From the NCBI RefSeq assembly GCF_001579805.1, contig NZ_CP014546.1, forward strand, positions 5,642,001 through 5,706,000: 64,000 bases of DNA. The letters are read 5' to 3'. Made by a program: the position numbers and the translations under genes. The stretch is from Pseudomonas azotoformans (GTDB lineage: Bacteria > Pseudomonadota > Gammaproteobacteria > Pseudomonadales > Pseudomonadaceae). Under the pieces are notes generated by a model. The model worked only from the letters and a program-made list of their open reading frames with translations, did not search any database and was not told the origin of the DNA. This document shows, one piece after another, positions 24,145 to 31,772 of this stretch (position 1 is its first letter; each line of letters begins with the position of its first letter).

Positions 24145-24711
24145 TTACTGGGTTGGGGTTTCGGTACTGACTTGCGCGCCACGGAACACCCGCACCCCGC
24201 GCTCGCGCGCCACCGGGGCGGCCACGACCTTGGGTTGCAGGTGATCCACATGCTGCTGCACCAGCGCCAGGTACGGCGGTGGTCCGGACACGAACACTTC
24301 ATCGCCCTCGGGGCCGTTGCGCATGGACAACTGCTGGCCGAACACATCGAGGTTGCTGAGGTAGGCCTGCAACTGGTCGAGGTCCAGGGCGTTGGCCTTG
24401 AAAAGCTTGGTGCTGATTTCATCGCTGGCATTGAGGTACAGCAGGTTGCCGTCGAAGTACCAGGTGAGGCCGTTGGTGCTGCACAGGGTCTGCAGGAACT
24501 CACCGGCAGTGGCGCCGCGAATCGTGCTGCGGGCCTTGCCGCGCACCTTGTCGGAAAGCACCAGGGGCACGTCGAGGTTGTGGCCGAATTCTTCCAGGGC
24601 GCTGCGTACATCCTGGTCTACCAGCACGTAGGCATAGGGCTGGGAGAACCACGCCGGTTCTTCGGCGGCATTGGCAAAACGGCTGCCGAACAGGCATAGG
24701 ACGGCCAGCAA
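24145..24711 (-). CDS. sctC1: SctC1, N-terminal half of split T3SS secretin (RhcC1-like)
   Basis: The product of about 188 residues has a signal peptide (LLAVLCLFGSRFANA) and the N0/N1 domains of T3SS secretins: AWFSQPYAYVLVDQDVRSAL, GHNLDVPLVLSDKVRG, GLTWYFDGNLLYLNASDE. It stops where the beta-barrel would start, as in RhcC1 of rhizobia. The frame has no ATG or GTG near the signal peptide; a TTG at 24711 is used here, and an upstream rare start is possible. It is the first gene of the operon running to sctU, so its promoter must lie in the divergent TPR gene. Confidence 0.88.
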   Translation of the reverse strand: MLAVLCLFGSRFANAAEEPAWFSQPYAYVLVDQDVRSALEEFGHNLDVPLVLSDKVRGKARSTIRGATAGEFLQTLCSTNGLTWYFDGNLLYLNASDEISTKLFKANALDLDQLQAYLSNLDVFGQQLSMRNGPEGDEVFVSGPPPYLALVQQHVDHLQPKVVAAPVARERGVRVFRGAQVSTETPTQ

Positions 24712-24756
24712 AAATATGCTTACATGGCGTCCGCCTTCGCCAGACGAGTTGTGACG

Positions 24757-25521
24757 ATGTCCAAGAATTTTCTGCTCGCCAGTACCCTGTTGCTGGCGGC
24801 CTGCTCCAGCAAGCCCGCGACCGATTCCGACAAGTCGTTGCAACTGGCCAATGACCTGAGCAAGCGCGGCGACTACGCCAGTGCGGCCGCGCTGTACGAG
24901 CGTGCGGCGCAGCAACCCGGTGCCGGCATCGAGTTGTGGCTCAAGCTCGGCCAGGCCAAGCTCGACGCCAAGGATGCGCTGGGCGCCGAGCGGGCTTTCC
25001 AGCAAGCCCTGGGGTTCGATGCGCACAATGCCGACGCCCTGCTCGGCCTGGGCACCGCGCAATTGCAGTTGGGCAAAACCCAGCGTGCCGTCACTGCCCT
25101 GGGCCAGGCGGCGGAGATTGGCGGGTTGCCAGTGGCCTACACCCGCCTGGGTGTGGCGCAGATCCTCAATGGCCAGGCCGCTGCGGCGCAAACCGCGTTC
25201 GCCAAGAGCCTGAGCCTCAAGCCCGACGACCTCGACAACCGCTGCAACCTGGCCCTGGCGTATGCGTTGGGTGGGCAGTCGCAGCTGGCGGTGGAGACCA
25301 TCGCACCGGTCGCGCAGTCGCCCCGCGCCTTGCCCCGGCATCAGCGTAATGAGTTGTTGGTGATGGTGTTGGCGGGGTATGAGCAGCGGGTGACGGGGTT
25401 GCCGCTGGATGACATTCCAGCTGCCGAACGTGCACGGTTGGTGACGGAAGCCAAGCGCATCAAAGCCATCAGTGACCCGGTGGCGCAGGCTCGGGAGTTG
25501 GGGTTGGTAGACCCGCGATAA
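24757..25521 (+). CDS. TadD-like TPR lipoprotein inside the T3SS locus
   Basis: The 254-residue protein has a lipoprotein signal (MSKNFLLASTLLLAACSS, Cys 16) and then TPR repeats: SKRGDYASAAALYERAAQQP, LWLKLGQAKLDAKDALGAER, ADALLGLGTAQLQLGKTQRA, and two more. It resembles TadD of the Tad pilus system. It is on the plus strand, divergent from sctC1 and ending six bases from the convergent CpaD-like gene. In rhizobial-type systems a TPR gene often separates the secretin halves. It may help secretin assembly in the outer membrane. An ATG at 24724 is a possible longer start. Confidence 0.82.
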   Translation: MSKNFLLASTLLLAACSSKPATDSDKSLQLANDLSKRGDYASAAALYERAAQQPGAGIELWLKLGQAKLDAKDALGAERAFQQALGFDAHNADALLGLGTAQLQLGKTQRAVTALGQAAEIGGLPVAYTRLGVAQILNGQAAAAQTAFAKSLSLKPDDLDNRCNLALAYALGGQSQLAVETIAPVAQSPRALPRHQRNELLVMVLAGYEQRVTGLPLDDIPAAERARLVTEAKRIKAISDPVAQARELGLVDPR

Positions 25522-25526
25522 GCGGT

Positions 25527-25907
25527 TCATTGCTGGCCTCCCGCGGCGCCGGCCTTGGCTTCCTGCTGGTCCTTGCGCCGCTGCAATTGCTCGCGGTCGA
25601 AACCTTCGATGTACACCTGGGCCGCGCGGCCCACGGGCGCGGCCATCACCGGGCCGGTTGGGCGGCCTTGGGTCAGGTCTTGCTTGCGCTCGACCATTTG
25701 CATCAGGTTCAGGTTGTTCGCGCAGCCCAACGCCAGGGTCGGCTTGAAGTCTTCGCCCAGGCCGATGGTGTCGGTGGCCGGAGGCTGCTGACACTGGGTC
25801 GGCAAGCCATCCGCGCGGTACTCGGACGAGTAATACGTCGGCGCCAGGTGGGTCTGGCAACCCATTAGCGCCAGGGGCAACAGCATCAATACGCGTAAAG
25901 CAGTCAT
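25527..25907 (-). CDS. CpaD-like outer membrane lipoprotein
   Basis: The 126-residue protein has a lipoprotein signal (MTALRVLMLLPLALMGCQTH, Cys 17). The mature part has the CpaD signature of Tad systems: FKPTLALGCANNLNLMQMVE, then RKQDLTQGRPTGP. It follows the secretin gene by 14 bases and has AGGGGGA before its ATG. In Tad pili CpaD works with the CpaC secretin; the same pairing here suggests it pilots or stabilises SctC2. The C-terminus (QQEAKAGAAGGQQ) is low complexity. Confidence 0.82.
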   Translation of the reverse strand: MTALRVLMLLPLALMGCQTHLAPTYYSSEYRADGLPTQCQQPPATDTIGLGEDFKPTLALGCANNLNLMQMVERKQDLTQGRPTGPVMAAPVGRAAQVYIEGFDREQLQRRKDQQEAKAGAAGGQQ

Positions 25908-25921
25908 GGCAGTCCCCCTGA

Positions 25922-27202
25922 TCAATTCATGTAGAAACCGAACGCCCCGCCGCTGCGCGGTCCGGTGGCCGCTGCGGTAGCCGGTTGTGCGTCGAGGGGC
26001 GTGGCGAGGGTGCGACCACGCACCGGCTCCACCAGGTACGGGGTGATGAGGATCACCAGTTCGGTTTCATTGCGCTGGAAGCGCTTGGAGCGGAACAGGT
26101 TGCCGAGGATCGGCAGGTCGCCCAGCAGTGGCAGTTTCTCGATGTCCTGGCTGCTTTCACGCTGGAACAGCCCGGCGATGGCGAAGGTCTGCCCACTGCC
26201 GACCTCCACCCGCGTATCGGCGCGACGCACGCTGAAGGACGGCACGTGGAAGTTGCCGAAATCCACAGTGCCGCCGCTGACCACGCTGCTGACTTCGGGG
26301 CGCACTTGCAGGGCGATGCGGCCGTTGGGCAGCAGGGTCGGGTTGAACAACAACGACACGCCGAACGACTTGTATTCGATGCCCACCAGGTCACGATTGA
26401 CTGGCACCGGGATCGCCACTTCGCCACCCGCAAGGAAACTCGCGGTCTGGCCGGTCATGGCGGTGATATTCGGTTCGGCTAGGATCTGCAACACGCCGTT
26501 GGCCTGCAACGCATCGAGCATGCCGTCGATATTCACGTTGCCTGAACCGGCACCTGCTGCTGCCAAGCCGCCTGCCGTGGCGGCGGCCAGTGGTCCGCCG
26601 GTGATCAGGCCGAAGGAGAAGGTGCCGTTGTTGAACATGGCGTTCCAGTTCACACCGTAGTGCAGCAGCTCGGAGCGCGACACCTCGGCAAAACGCACAC
26701 GCAGGTTCACTTGGGCGGAGCCTGCGTATTCGGTGGTGTTGATCGCGCTCTGGAAACCTTGCCCCTGAGGGTTGAGCAAGGCATTCAGGTCGGTCGCTTC
26801 CGCCACCGAACCCAGGGTGCCCTTGGCGACCAGGCGGTTACCGGCGCCGCTGATCTGTGCGCCGTTGCCGGGGTGCAGTGCCTGCATCGGCGTGCTCACC
26901 GCCTGGCTGCCACTGCTCACGGCCAGGGTCAGGCTCGCCAGTTGTTTGCCGTCGCTGCCCAGGGCAATCAGGCTGGTGTTGCCCGGCGCCTTGCCGAAAA
27001 TATAGATCGTGCCCGGCGACACCACTTGCAGGTCGGCCACATTCGGCTCGGCCACCAGTACTGAATCCACCGGCGCGACAAAATGCAGGATGCGCCCTTC
27101 ACCGGAGGCCAGGGCAATCGAGCCCCCGGCGCCGGCCGCGATTTCCTGAGCCTGGCTCACACATGCAAAAACACTCAGCAACAGCACACAAAAACGCATC
27201 AT
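25922..27202 (-). CDS. sctC2: SctC2, C-terminal secretin (RhcC2/CpaC-like)
   Basis: The 426-residue protein has a signal peptide (MMRFCVLLLSVFACVSQAQ), an N-terminal pilus-secretin domain (VDSVLVAEPNVADLQVVSPG, IYIFGKAPGNTSLIALGSDG), and a secretin domain with LAEPNITAMTGQTASFLAGG, then DLVGIEYKSFGVSLLFNPTL and the C-terminal LPLLGDLPILGNLFRSKRFQ with TELVILITPYLVEP. It is closer in layout to CpaC/RcpA than to a one-piece SctC. It forms the outer-membrane pore with SctC1. Its ATG overlaps the sctV stop; there is no clear ribosome site, so translation is probably coupled. Confidence 0.92.
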   Translation of the reverse strand: MMRFCVLLLSVFACVSQAQEIAAGAGGSIALASGEGRILHFVAPVDSVLVAEPNVADLQVVSPGTIYIFGKAPGNTSLIALGSDGKQLASLTLAVSSGSQAVSTPMQALHPGNGAQISGAGNRLVAKGTLGSVAEATDLNALLNPQGQGFQSAINTTEYAGSAQVNLRVRFAEVSRSELLHYGVNWNAMFNNGTFSFGLITGGPLAAATAGGLAAAGAGSGNVNIDGMLDALQANGVLQILAEPNITAMTGQTASFLAGGEVAIPVPVNRDLVGIEYKSFGVSLLFNPTLLPNGRIALQVRPEVSSVVSGGTVDFGNFHVPSFSVRRADTRVEVGSGQTFAIAGLFQRESSQDIEKLPLLGDLPILGNLFRSKRFQRNETELVILITPYLVEPVRGRTLATPLDAQPATAAATGPRSGGAFGFYMN

Positions 27203-29331
27203 GAGGCGGACGCCAGGGGGGTGACGGAAGCCGCGACAGGCGCGCGGCGGTTGGAGATTTCGGTGAGGCTGATGGTCACCAGCGCTTGCAGGTTGTACTC
27301 GGTGGCCAGCTCGCGGAACGACAGCACCGCCAGCTCCAGCTCACCGCGCAGTACCAGGCGGCGCAGGCTGCGACGCAGTTCCGGGTGCACCAGCAACACC
27401 GCACTGTTGACCTCGCGGGTGTTGTCACAGGCCTGGCGCAGTTGGGCGAGCAAGGCGCGGCTGACTTCTTCGGGAATCAGTTCGCGCTGCGGCTCCTGGC
27501 GGCGCAAGGAGGCACGTAGTTGATCTTCCAGGCCCGGCGCCAGTACCAGCGCACCGATCACGCGGTTGCGGTCGGCGTATTGATGGCTGATCTGCCGCGC
27601 CAGCGCGGCGCGCAAGTGTTCGGCCAGGCGCCCGGCGTCGGTTTCGCGGGCGCCCCACTCCACCATGGCTTCCAGCAAAGCGCGCTGGTTGCGGATCGAC
27701 ACGCCCTCGCCAACCAACAGGCGCAAGGTTTCGGCCACCCGTTGCAGCGGCACCAGGCGCAAGGCCTCCTTGACCAGTTCACCGTAGGTCGCCTCGGTGC
27801 GCTCCAGCAGCAGGCGGGTTTCCTGGATGCCGAGGAAGTCGGCGGCATAGCGACGCAGGCTGCGTTCCAGCACGCCGCGCAATACTTCGTCGGGCAGCAG
27901 GAAGCCGATGCCGGCGTTGCGCAGGGTGTCTTCGTGCTGGCGTTCGACCCAGTGGGCGCTGCGACCATTGAGGGGGGAATCGGCCTGCACAGTGGCGATG
28001 TCCAGCAGCTGCACATGCACCGGATCGTCCTGCACCAGCAGGCAGTTGATCGGCAATTCGCCTTCGCTCACCGGCACGCCTTCCAGGGACACGCGGAAAC
28101 TGCCCGGCGTGGCCTTGGCCTCCATGTAGATGCCCGGCACCGGCATGTCCACGCCGAGTTCGGTACGCAGGTCGTGGCACAGCGCTTCTACGCGCTGGCG
28201 CAGCAGTTGGCGCGGCGCGCTCTGGGACATGCCGCTGCCGAGGGTCAGCAGCACACGGGTATCGGGCAGCAGGTTGTCATCCAGCTCGGCCTGCACTTCG
28301 ACCACCGGTTCCGGCGTCTCGACCAGCACTTCCAGCTCAGGCTGCCGGTGATGGCGGCGGTACATCATGAACGCCGCACCACCAAACACCAGGGACAGAC
28401 CGAGGAACACCCAGGTAGGGAACCCCGGCAACAGGCTCACACCAATCATGATCAAGGCGGTCAAGCCCAGCGCACGGTAACTGGCGCCCAGTTGCTTGAT
28501 GATCTCGCTGCCCAGGTCCCCCGCTTCGCCGTCGCTGTTGACGCGAGTGACCACAGTGCCCGCCGCCACCGAAATCAGCAGCGCCGGAATCTGCGCGATC
28601 AGGCCGTCACCCACAGTCAGCAACGAGTAGGTGTGCACCGCGACGCCGAAGGGCATGTCGCGCTCGATCATGCCGATCAACATGCCGCCGAGCAGGTTGA
28701 CCGCAAGGATCACCAGACCGGCGATGGCATCGCCTTTGACGAACTTCATGGCGCCATCCATCGCGCCGAACATCTGGCTTTCACGTTCCAGGCGCGAGCG
28801 ACGGCGACGGGCTTCGGCCTGATCGATGTCGCCGTTGCGCAGGTCGTTGTCGATGCTCATCTGTTTGCCGGGCATCGCGTCCAGGGTGAAGCGCGCAGCC
28901 ACTTCCGCCACACGCTCGGCCCCCTTGGTGATCACCACGAACTGCGCCACGGTAATGATCAGGAACACCACCATGCCCACCACCACTTGCCCGGCAATCA
29001 CAAAGTCGCCGAAGGCCTTGACGATATGGCCGGCGTCGCCGTGCAGCAGAATCAAACGCGTGGTGGTGATCGACAGCGACAACCGAAACAATGTGCTCAA
29101 CAGGATCAGCGGCGGCAGCGCGGAAAACTCCACCGAATGGCCGATGTAGAACGCCACGATCAGGATCAGGATGCTCAGGGCGATGTTAAGGCCGATCAGC
29201 GCATCCACCAGGTAGGTGGGCAGCGGGATGATCATCATCACGATCGCCATCAGCATAAACGCGACGATGATCACGTCGGTACGCTGCGCAGCGAGGCGCG
29301 CCAGGTTGTTCAGGCGGTTGAGTGCACTCAT
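27199..29331 (-). CDS. sctV: SctV export gate protein
   Basis: The 710-residue protein has eight membrane segments in the first 320 residues and a large cytoplasmic domain. The FHIPEP-family loop is clear: FTLDAMPGKQMSIDNDLRNG, DQAEARRRRSRLERESQMFG, AMDGAMKFVKGDAIAGLV. It forms the nonameric gate that receives substrates and conducts protons. I start it at ATG 29331 (MSALNRLNNLARLAAQRTDV), which overlaps the previous stop by four bases, rather than 72 bases upstream. Confidence 0.95.
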   Translation of the reverse strand: MSALNRLNNLARLAAQRTDVIIVAFMLMAIVMMIIPLPTYLVDALIGLNIALSILILIVAFYIGHSVEFSALPPLILLSTLFRLSLSITTTRLILLHGDAGHIVKAFGDFVIAGQVVVGMVVFLIITVAQFVVITKGAERVAEVAARFTLDAMPGKQMSIDNDLRNGDIDQAEARRRRSRLERESQMFGAMDGAMKFVKGDAIAGLVILAVNLLGGMLIGMIERDMPFGVAVHTYSLLTVGDGLIAQIPALLISVAAGTVVTRVNSDGEAGDLGSEIIKQLGASYRALGLTALIMIGVSLLPGFPTWVFLGLSLVFGGAAFMMYRRHHRQPELEVLVETPEPVVEVQAELDDNLLPDTRVLLTLGSGMSQSAPRQLLRQRVEALCHDLRTELGVDMPVPGIYMEAKATPGSFRVSLEGVPVSEGELPINCLLVQDDPVHVQLLDIATVQADSPLNGRSAHWVERQHEDTLRNAGIGFLLPDEVLRGVLERSLRRYAADFLGIQETRLLLERTEATYGELVKEALRLVPLQRVAETLRLLVGEGVSIRNQRALLEAMVEWGARETDAGRLAEHLRAALARQISHQYADRNRVIGALVLAPGLEDQLRASLRRQEPQRELIPEEVSRALLAQLRQACDNTREVNSAVLLVHPELRRSLRRLVLRGELELAVLSFRELATEYNLQALVTISLTEISNRRAPVAASVTPLASAS

Positions 29332-29663
29332 GCGCCAGCCCTGCGTGCGGCCAGGTAGCGTTTGAAGCATTGGCGCGCTTCGTCCTTGCGCTCGCCGTAC
29401 CACAAGGCACGGGCGCGCAGCAGCAACAGGCTGGCAGATTCGCCTTCCATTGCCACCAGGCGGTCCAGGGCACTCAGGGCGCGGGCGGCGTCGCCGCTGT
29501 CGGTGAACGACAGCACCAGCGAGCGCAGCAACACACCGTCGTGGGGTGCGACGCTGACGGCAATCAGCAACATCACCAGGGCGCGCTGGGACTGGCCATT
29601 GCGCCGATACAGTTCTCCAATGCCCTTGAGCAGTTGCACGGCGTCGTCGTTTTCGCGGGCCAT
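29328..29663 (-). CDS. SctY-like TPR chaperone
   Basis: The 111-residue protein has three TPR-like helical pairs: DAVQLLKGIGELYRRNGQSQ, LVMLLIAVSVAPHDGVLLRS and ASLLLLRARALWYGERKDEA. Length, fold and location directly before sctV match YscY of Ysc-type systems and the y4yS type TPR protein next to rhcV. YscY works with YscX to control early export. Both neighbours overlap it by three or four bases. Confidence 0.75.
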   Translation of the reverse strand: MARENDDAVQLLKGIGELYRRNGQSQRALVMLLIAVSVAPHDGVLLRSLVLSFTDSGDAARALSALDRLVAMEGESASLLLLRARALWYGERKDEARQCFKRYLAARRAGA

Positions 29664-30019
29664 CAGGTATGCACCTCCGAGCGTTGCTGTTCGAGGTTGC
29701 GGCGCATCTCGATCTCTTCGCCGATCAGCTCGACAGCCAGTGCCTTGATGTGTGGCTCGGCGTCCAGGCCGGGCAGGATGTGTTCCATCACATGCTCCAG
29801 CAGCTCCAGCGAACGCGCGCCGCCGAACAGCAACGAGTCGACGCCGGCAGCGGCGGTGAGTGCTTCGAGGTCACTGCGCAGGGAGCGGCGGGTCTGGGTC
29901 TTGCGGGTCTTGAGCACCGCTTCGAAGGCGGTGGCCTGGCGCGAATTGACCGGGCGAACCGCTTCGACCGGCGCACTGCGCACATCACTGGGAATCAACG
30001 GGCGGGGTTCGACTTTCAT
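29663..30019 (-). CDS. SctX-position protein (118 aa)
   Basis: The protein has a disordered N-terminal half (MKVEPRPLIPSDVRSAPVEA) and a helical C-terminal half (LELLEHVMEHILPGLDAEPH, ALAVELIGEEIEMRRNLEQQ). It lacks signal and membrane segments. The order of this gene, the TPR gene and sctV is that of yscX-yscY-lcrD, and YscX has about 122 residues. I assign it by position only; sequence identity to SctX cannot be judged here. Confidence 0.6.
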   Translation of the reverse strand: MKVEPRPLIPSDVRSAPVEAVRPVNSRQATAFEAVLKTRKTQTRRSLRSDLEALTAAAGVDSLLFGGARSLELLEHVMEHILPGLDAEPHIKALAVELIGEEIEMRRNLEQQRSEVHT

Positions 30020-30045
30020 CCCAGGGCCTTAGCTTAAAAGCATGG

Positions 30046-30933
30046 TCACAGCGTGAAGGTGAAGCGCTCCTCGCCACGGGCGAGGATCACTTGGTTGTTT
30101 TCGATGCGTTCCAGCACCCAGTTGTCCGCCAGGGCTGCGCCGGGGTACAGGCGCTTGCCGCTGTCGTTGATCACGTAGGGCTGGGCGCCAAACCATACGG
30201 CCTGGAAGCGCACGCGCGGCGCGGCGGCATCGGCGCGGGCCGTCACACGCGGGTTGAGCACGACCTGCTGGCCGTAGCGCTGGTCAAACGCCTGCTGCAA
30301 GGCCAGCCACTGTGGCTTTTGCGACTGTTCAAAGGTGCCGGTGGCGCTGAGCTGGCCGTTGCTGTCACTGATTTTCACGGTGTCCAAGCGGGCGGTTTGT
30401 AGCTGCTGCTCCAACCAGGCTTTGGCTTGCTCGCGGGACGGTTTTTTCAGTGGTGCAACCTCATCGACAGCGACCGGTGCGGGCAACAGTGGCGCTTCGC
30501 TACGAACCGCCAGCGCCCCTGCACAGATAAACAGCAGGACGGTCGCGACAATCCAGGGGGTGATTTTGCGTGGGGCGTCCGACGGTTTTTCAACGCCACC
30601 AGGCACAGCCAGGCTCACACCCGCCGTGCCGATCCGCAGTTGCAACGGCAATCGCGCGCGATGGCCGTTGCCGTGGGGAATACGCACATTGCCGGCGAGC
30701 AACACGTCACCGCCCAGCGCTTCGACCGCCACGTGGTCGCCTTCAAACCGCAGGCGCAGGTGCAGGCCGGCAATGCCGGGATCGGTGAGTACCAAGTCGG
30801 CCGCCAGGTCGGCGCCGAGGGTATAGACCGGCTGGTCGAGCACCAGGGAACTGCCCTGGTGCAAACCACCGGTCACGGTCAAGGTCGGTGCGCCAGTAGC
30901 GGCGACCGGCCCCAAGGAAATCAAGGCTGTCAT
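30046..30933 (-). CDS. sctD: SctD inner-membrane ring protein with FHA-like domain
   Basis: The 295-residue protein has an N-terminal FHA-like cytoplasmic domain (about 16-110: LVLDQPVYTLGADLAADLVL, DPGIAGLHLRLRFEGDHVAV), one membrane segment (PWIVATVLLFICAGALAV, 126-143) and a periplasmic part with BON-like ring folds (TVKISDSNGQLSATGTFEQS). This is SctD. I start at ATG 30933, which has GGGGG 11 bases upstream. The periplasmic domain is shorter than in long SctD proteins, fitting the Rhc type. It lies 86 bases downstream of the 53-residue gene with a hairpin between them. Confidence 0.88.
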   Translation of the reverse strand: MTALISLGPVAATGAPTLTVTGGLHQGSSLVLDQPVYTLGADLAADLVLTDPGIAGLHLRLRFEGDHVAVEALGGDVLLAGNVRIPHGNGHRARLPLQLRIGTAGVSLAVPGGVEKPSDAPRKITPWIVATVLLFICAGALAVRSEAPLLPAPVAVDEVAPLKKPSREQAKAWLEQQLQTARLDTVKISDSNGQLSATGTFEQSQKPQWLALQQAFDQRYGQQVVLNPRVTARADAAAPRVRFQAVWFGAQPYVINDSGKRLYPGAALADNWVLERIENNQVILARGEERFTFTL

Positions 30934-30984
30934 GGTTGGGTTTGCCCCCTTGAGCATGTGCAACGGGGTCAAGCATCAGAGGGT

Positions 30985-31012
30985 AAACGGGCAGCGCCGG
31001 CGCCGCCCGTTT
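30985..31012 (-). terminator. Hairpin between the 53-aa gene and sctD, probable attenuator
   Basis: Arms AAACGGGC (30985-30992) and GCCCGTTT (31005-31012) pair perfectly, and the 12 bases between them are self-complementary GC. On the minus strand the right arm ends in GTTTA, a weak U-run. It lies 6 bases after the 53-aa stop. It could end most transcripts after the first gene. Confidence 0.6.
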
Positions 31013-31018
31013 GGCGAA

Positions 31019-31180
31019 TCAGTTCTGCGGACGCTGTTTGGTGGCGTCGAGCTCCGCTTTTTTCGCGGTGCTGATTTCGGTGATCTTGGCCGACTTCTCG
31101 ATAGCCATGTTGAAGGTCGCTTCCATCTTCGCGATAGCGTCGTCGGCGCCGCCTGCTTTTACTGGTGGGACATCAGCCAT
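31019..31180 (-). CDS. Small helical T3SS protein, needle (SctF) candidate (53 aa)
   Basis: The protein begins MADVPPVKAGGADDAIAKME and continues as one amphipathic helix (ATFNMAIEKSAKITEIST, then KKAELDATKQRPQN). I use ATG 31180, which lies six bases after AAGGAG; the ATG six bases earlier touches that site. It is the first gene of the sctD operon and is followed by a strong hairpin, which suits a product needed in excess. A short N-terminal tail with Pro/Gly and a helical body are features of T3SS needle subunits, but 53 residues is short for one. It could also be a small chaperone. Confidence 0.65.
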   Translation of the reverse strand: MADVPPVKAGGADDAIAKMEATFNMAIEKSAKITEISTAKKAELDATKQRPQN

Positions 31181-31334
31181 GTTCATCTCCTTGCATCGAT
31201 AGGGAAGTTATTCAGTTGCGCAACAGCAAGCTGAAAGTATGCAAACCGGTGAATGCCCAAAACGTCAGACAGTGAGCCTTCGAACTGCCGTCGGTTTGCA
31301 TGGGTTCCATACTACTCACGATCAAAACGCCTTC

Positions 31335-31376
31335 GCTGTGAAAGCTTGTGAAACGTTCCACACAGGCACTGTGAAA
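31335..31376. promoter_or_regulatory. Candidate T3SS operator, three TGTGAAA repeats
   Basis: GCTGTGAAAGCTTGTG (31335-31350) is identical to 11790-11805 before the translocator-like gene. TGTGAAA starts at 31337, 31347 and 31370; the first two are ten bases apart, as for winged-helix (PhoB/HilA) sites. The set lies about 155 bases upstream of the sctD-operon start and about 400 bases from the divergent regulator. On the minus strand a TAGTAT at 31308-31313 is a possible -10. Functional role inferred. Confidence 0.5.
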
Positions 31377-31701
31377 GATTTGGCTCAACCTGGCGTTGAG
31401 AAAAATTCATCCATTTTCAGGCACGGAACTTTCAGAAAAAACCCAAGACACGCTGCAGCCCCCGATTTACGGGGGCCTTCCAACTGTGAACACAACGAAC
31501 GTGAGCAATAAAGCTCGATACAAACGAGCTATGAAGCAAGGCTTGGCAATTATTTTCGCGACGACTTCACATTTCTCGCTAATAGCCTTTTGCCCAACTT
31601 CCCAGATATTTCCATTTGTAACAACAGCGACTTAATCATCGCGTTTGATAGCCCCTCCCAAGCAGCCTTATTGCTGGGAGAACAACTTTGCGCCGCGCCC
31701 G

Positions 31702-31719
31702 TTAGTGCAACTGCACTAA
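31702..31719. promoter_or_regulatory. 18-base dyad TTAGTGCA-AC-TGCACTAA before second regulator
   Basis: Perfect eight-base arms with an AC centre lie 54 bases upstream of the regulator start. Size and symmetry resemble sites of dimeric LuxR-type or similar regulators. No matching regulator is identified. Confidence 0.4.
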
Positions 31720-31772
31720 TAACCAAAGGACTCGTTCACGGGCCGGCTATATATAAAACTTCCAGGTGATCT

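Larger units (their letters stand above)
31181..31772. other. 592-base divergent region between sctD operon and second regulator
   Basis: No gene with a good ribosome site is seen. It holds three TGTGAAA elements (31337-31376), a perfect hairpin GCCCCCG/CGGGGGC (31458-31476) without U-run, a small hairpin AGCTCG/CGAGCT (31512-31530), an imperfect hairpin around 31652-31680, and a dyad at 31702-31719. The centre is AT-rich compared with the genes on both sides. Confidence 0.6.

Noticed and set aside
24711..25860. Extension of sctC1 to a 571-residue protein
   Set aside because: The upstream part is the antisense of the TPR lipoprotein gene. A signal peptide sits just at the start of the secretin domain.
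27520..29358. 612-codon plus-strand frame opposite sctV
   Set aside because: His/Gln-rich shadow of a gene with clear family motifs on the other strand.
31239..31635. Short plus-strand frames (79-90 codons) in the sctD-regulator gap
   Set aside because: No ribosome site and they cover hairpins and repeats; base use differs from genes nearby.
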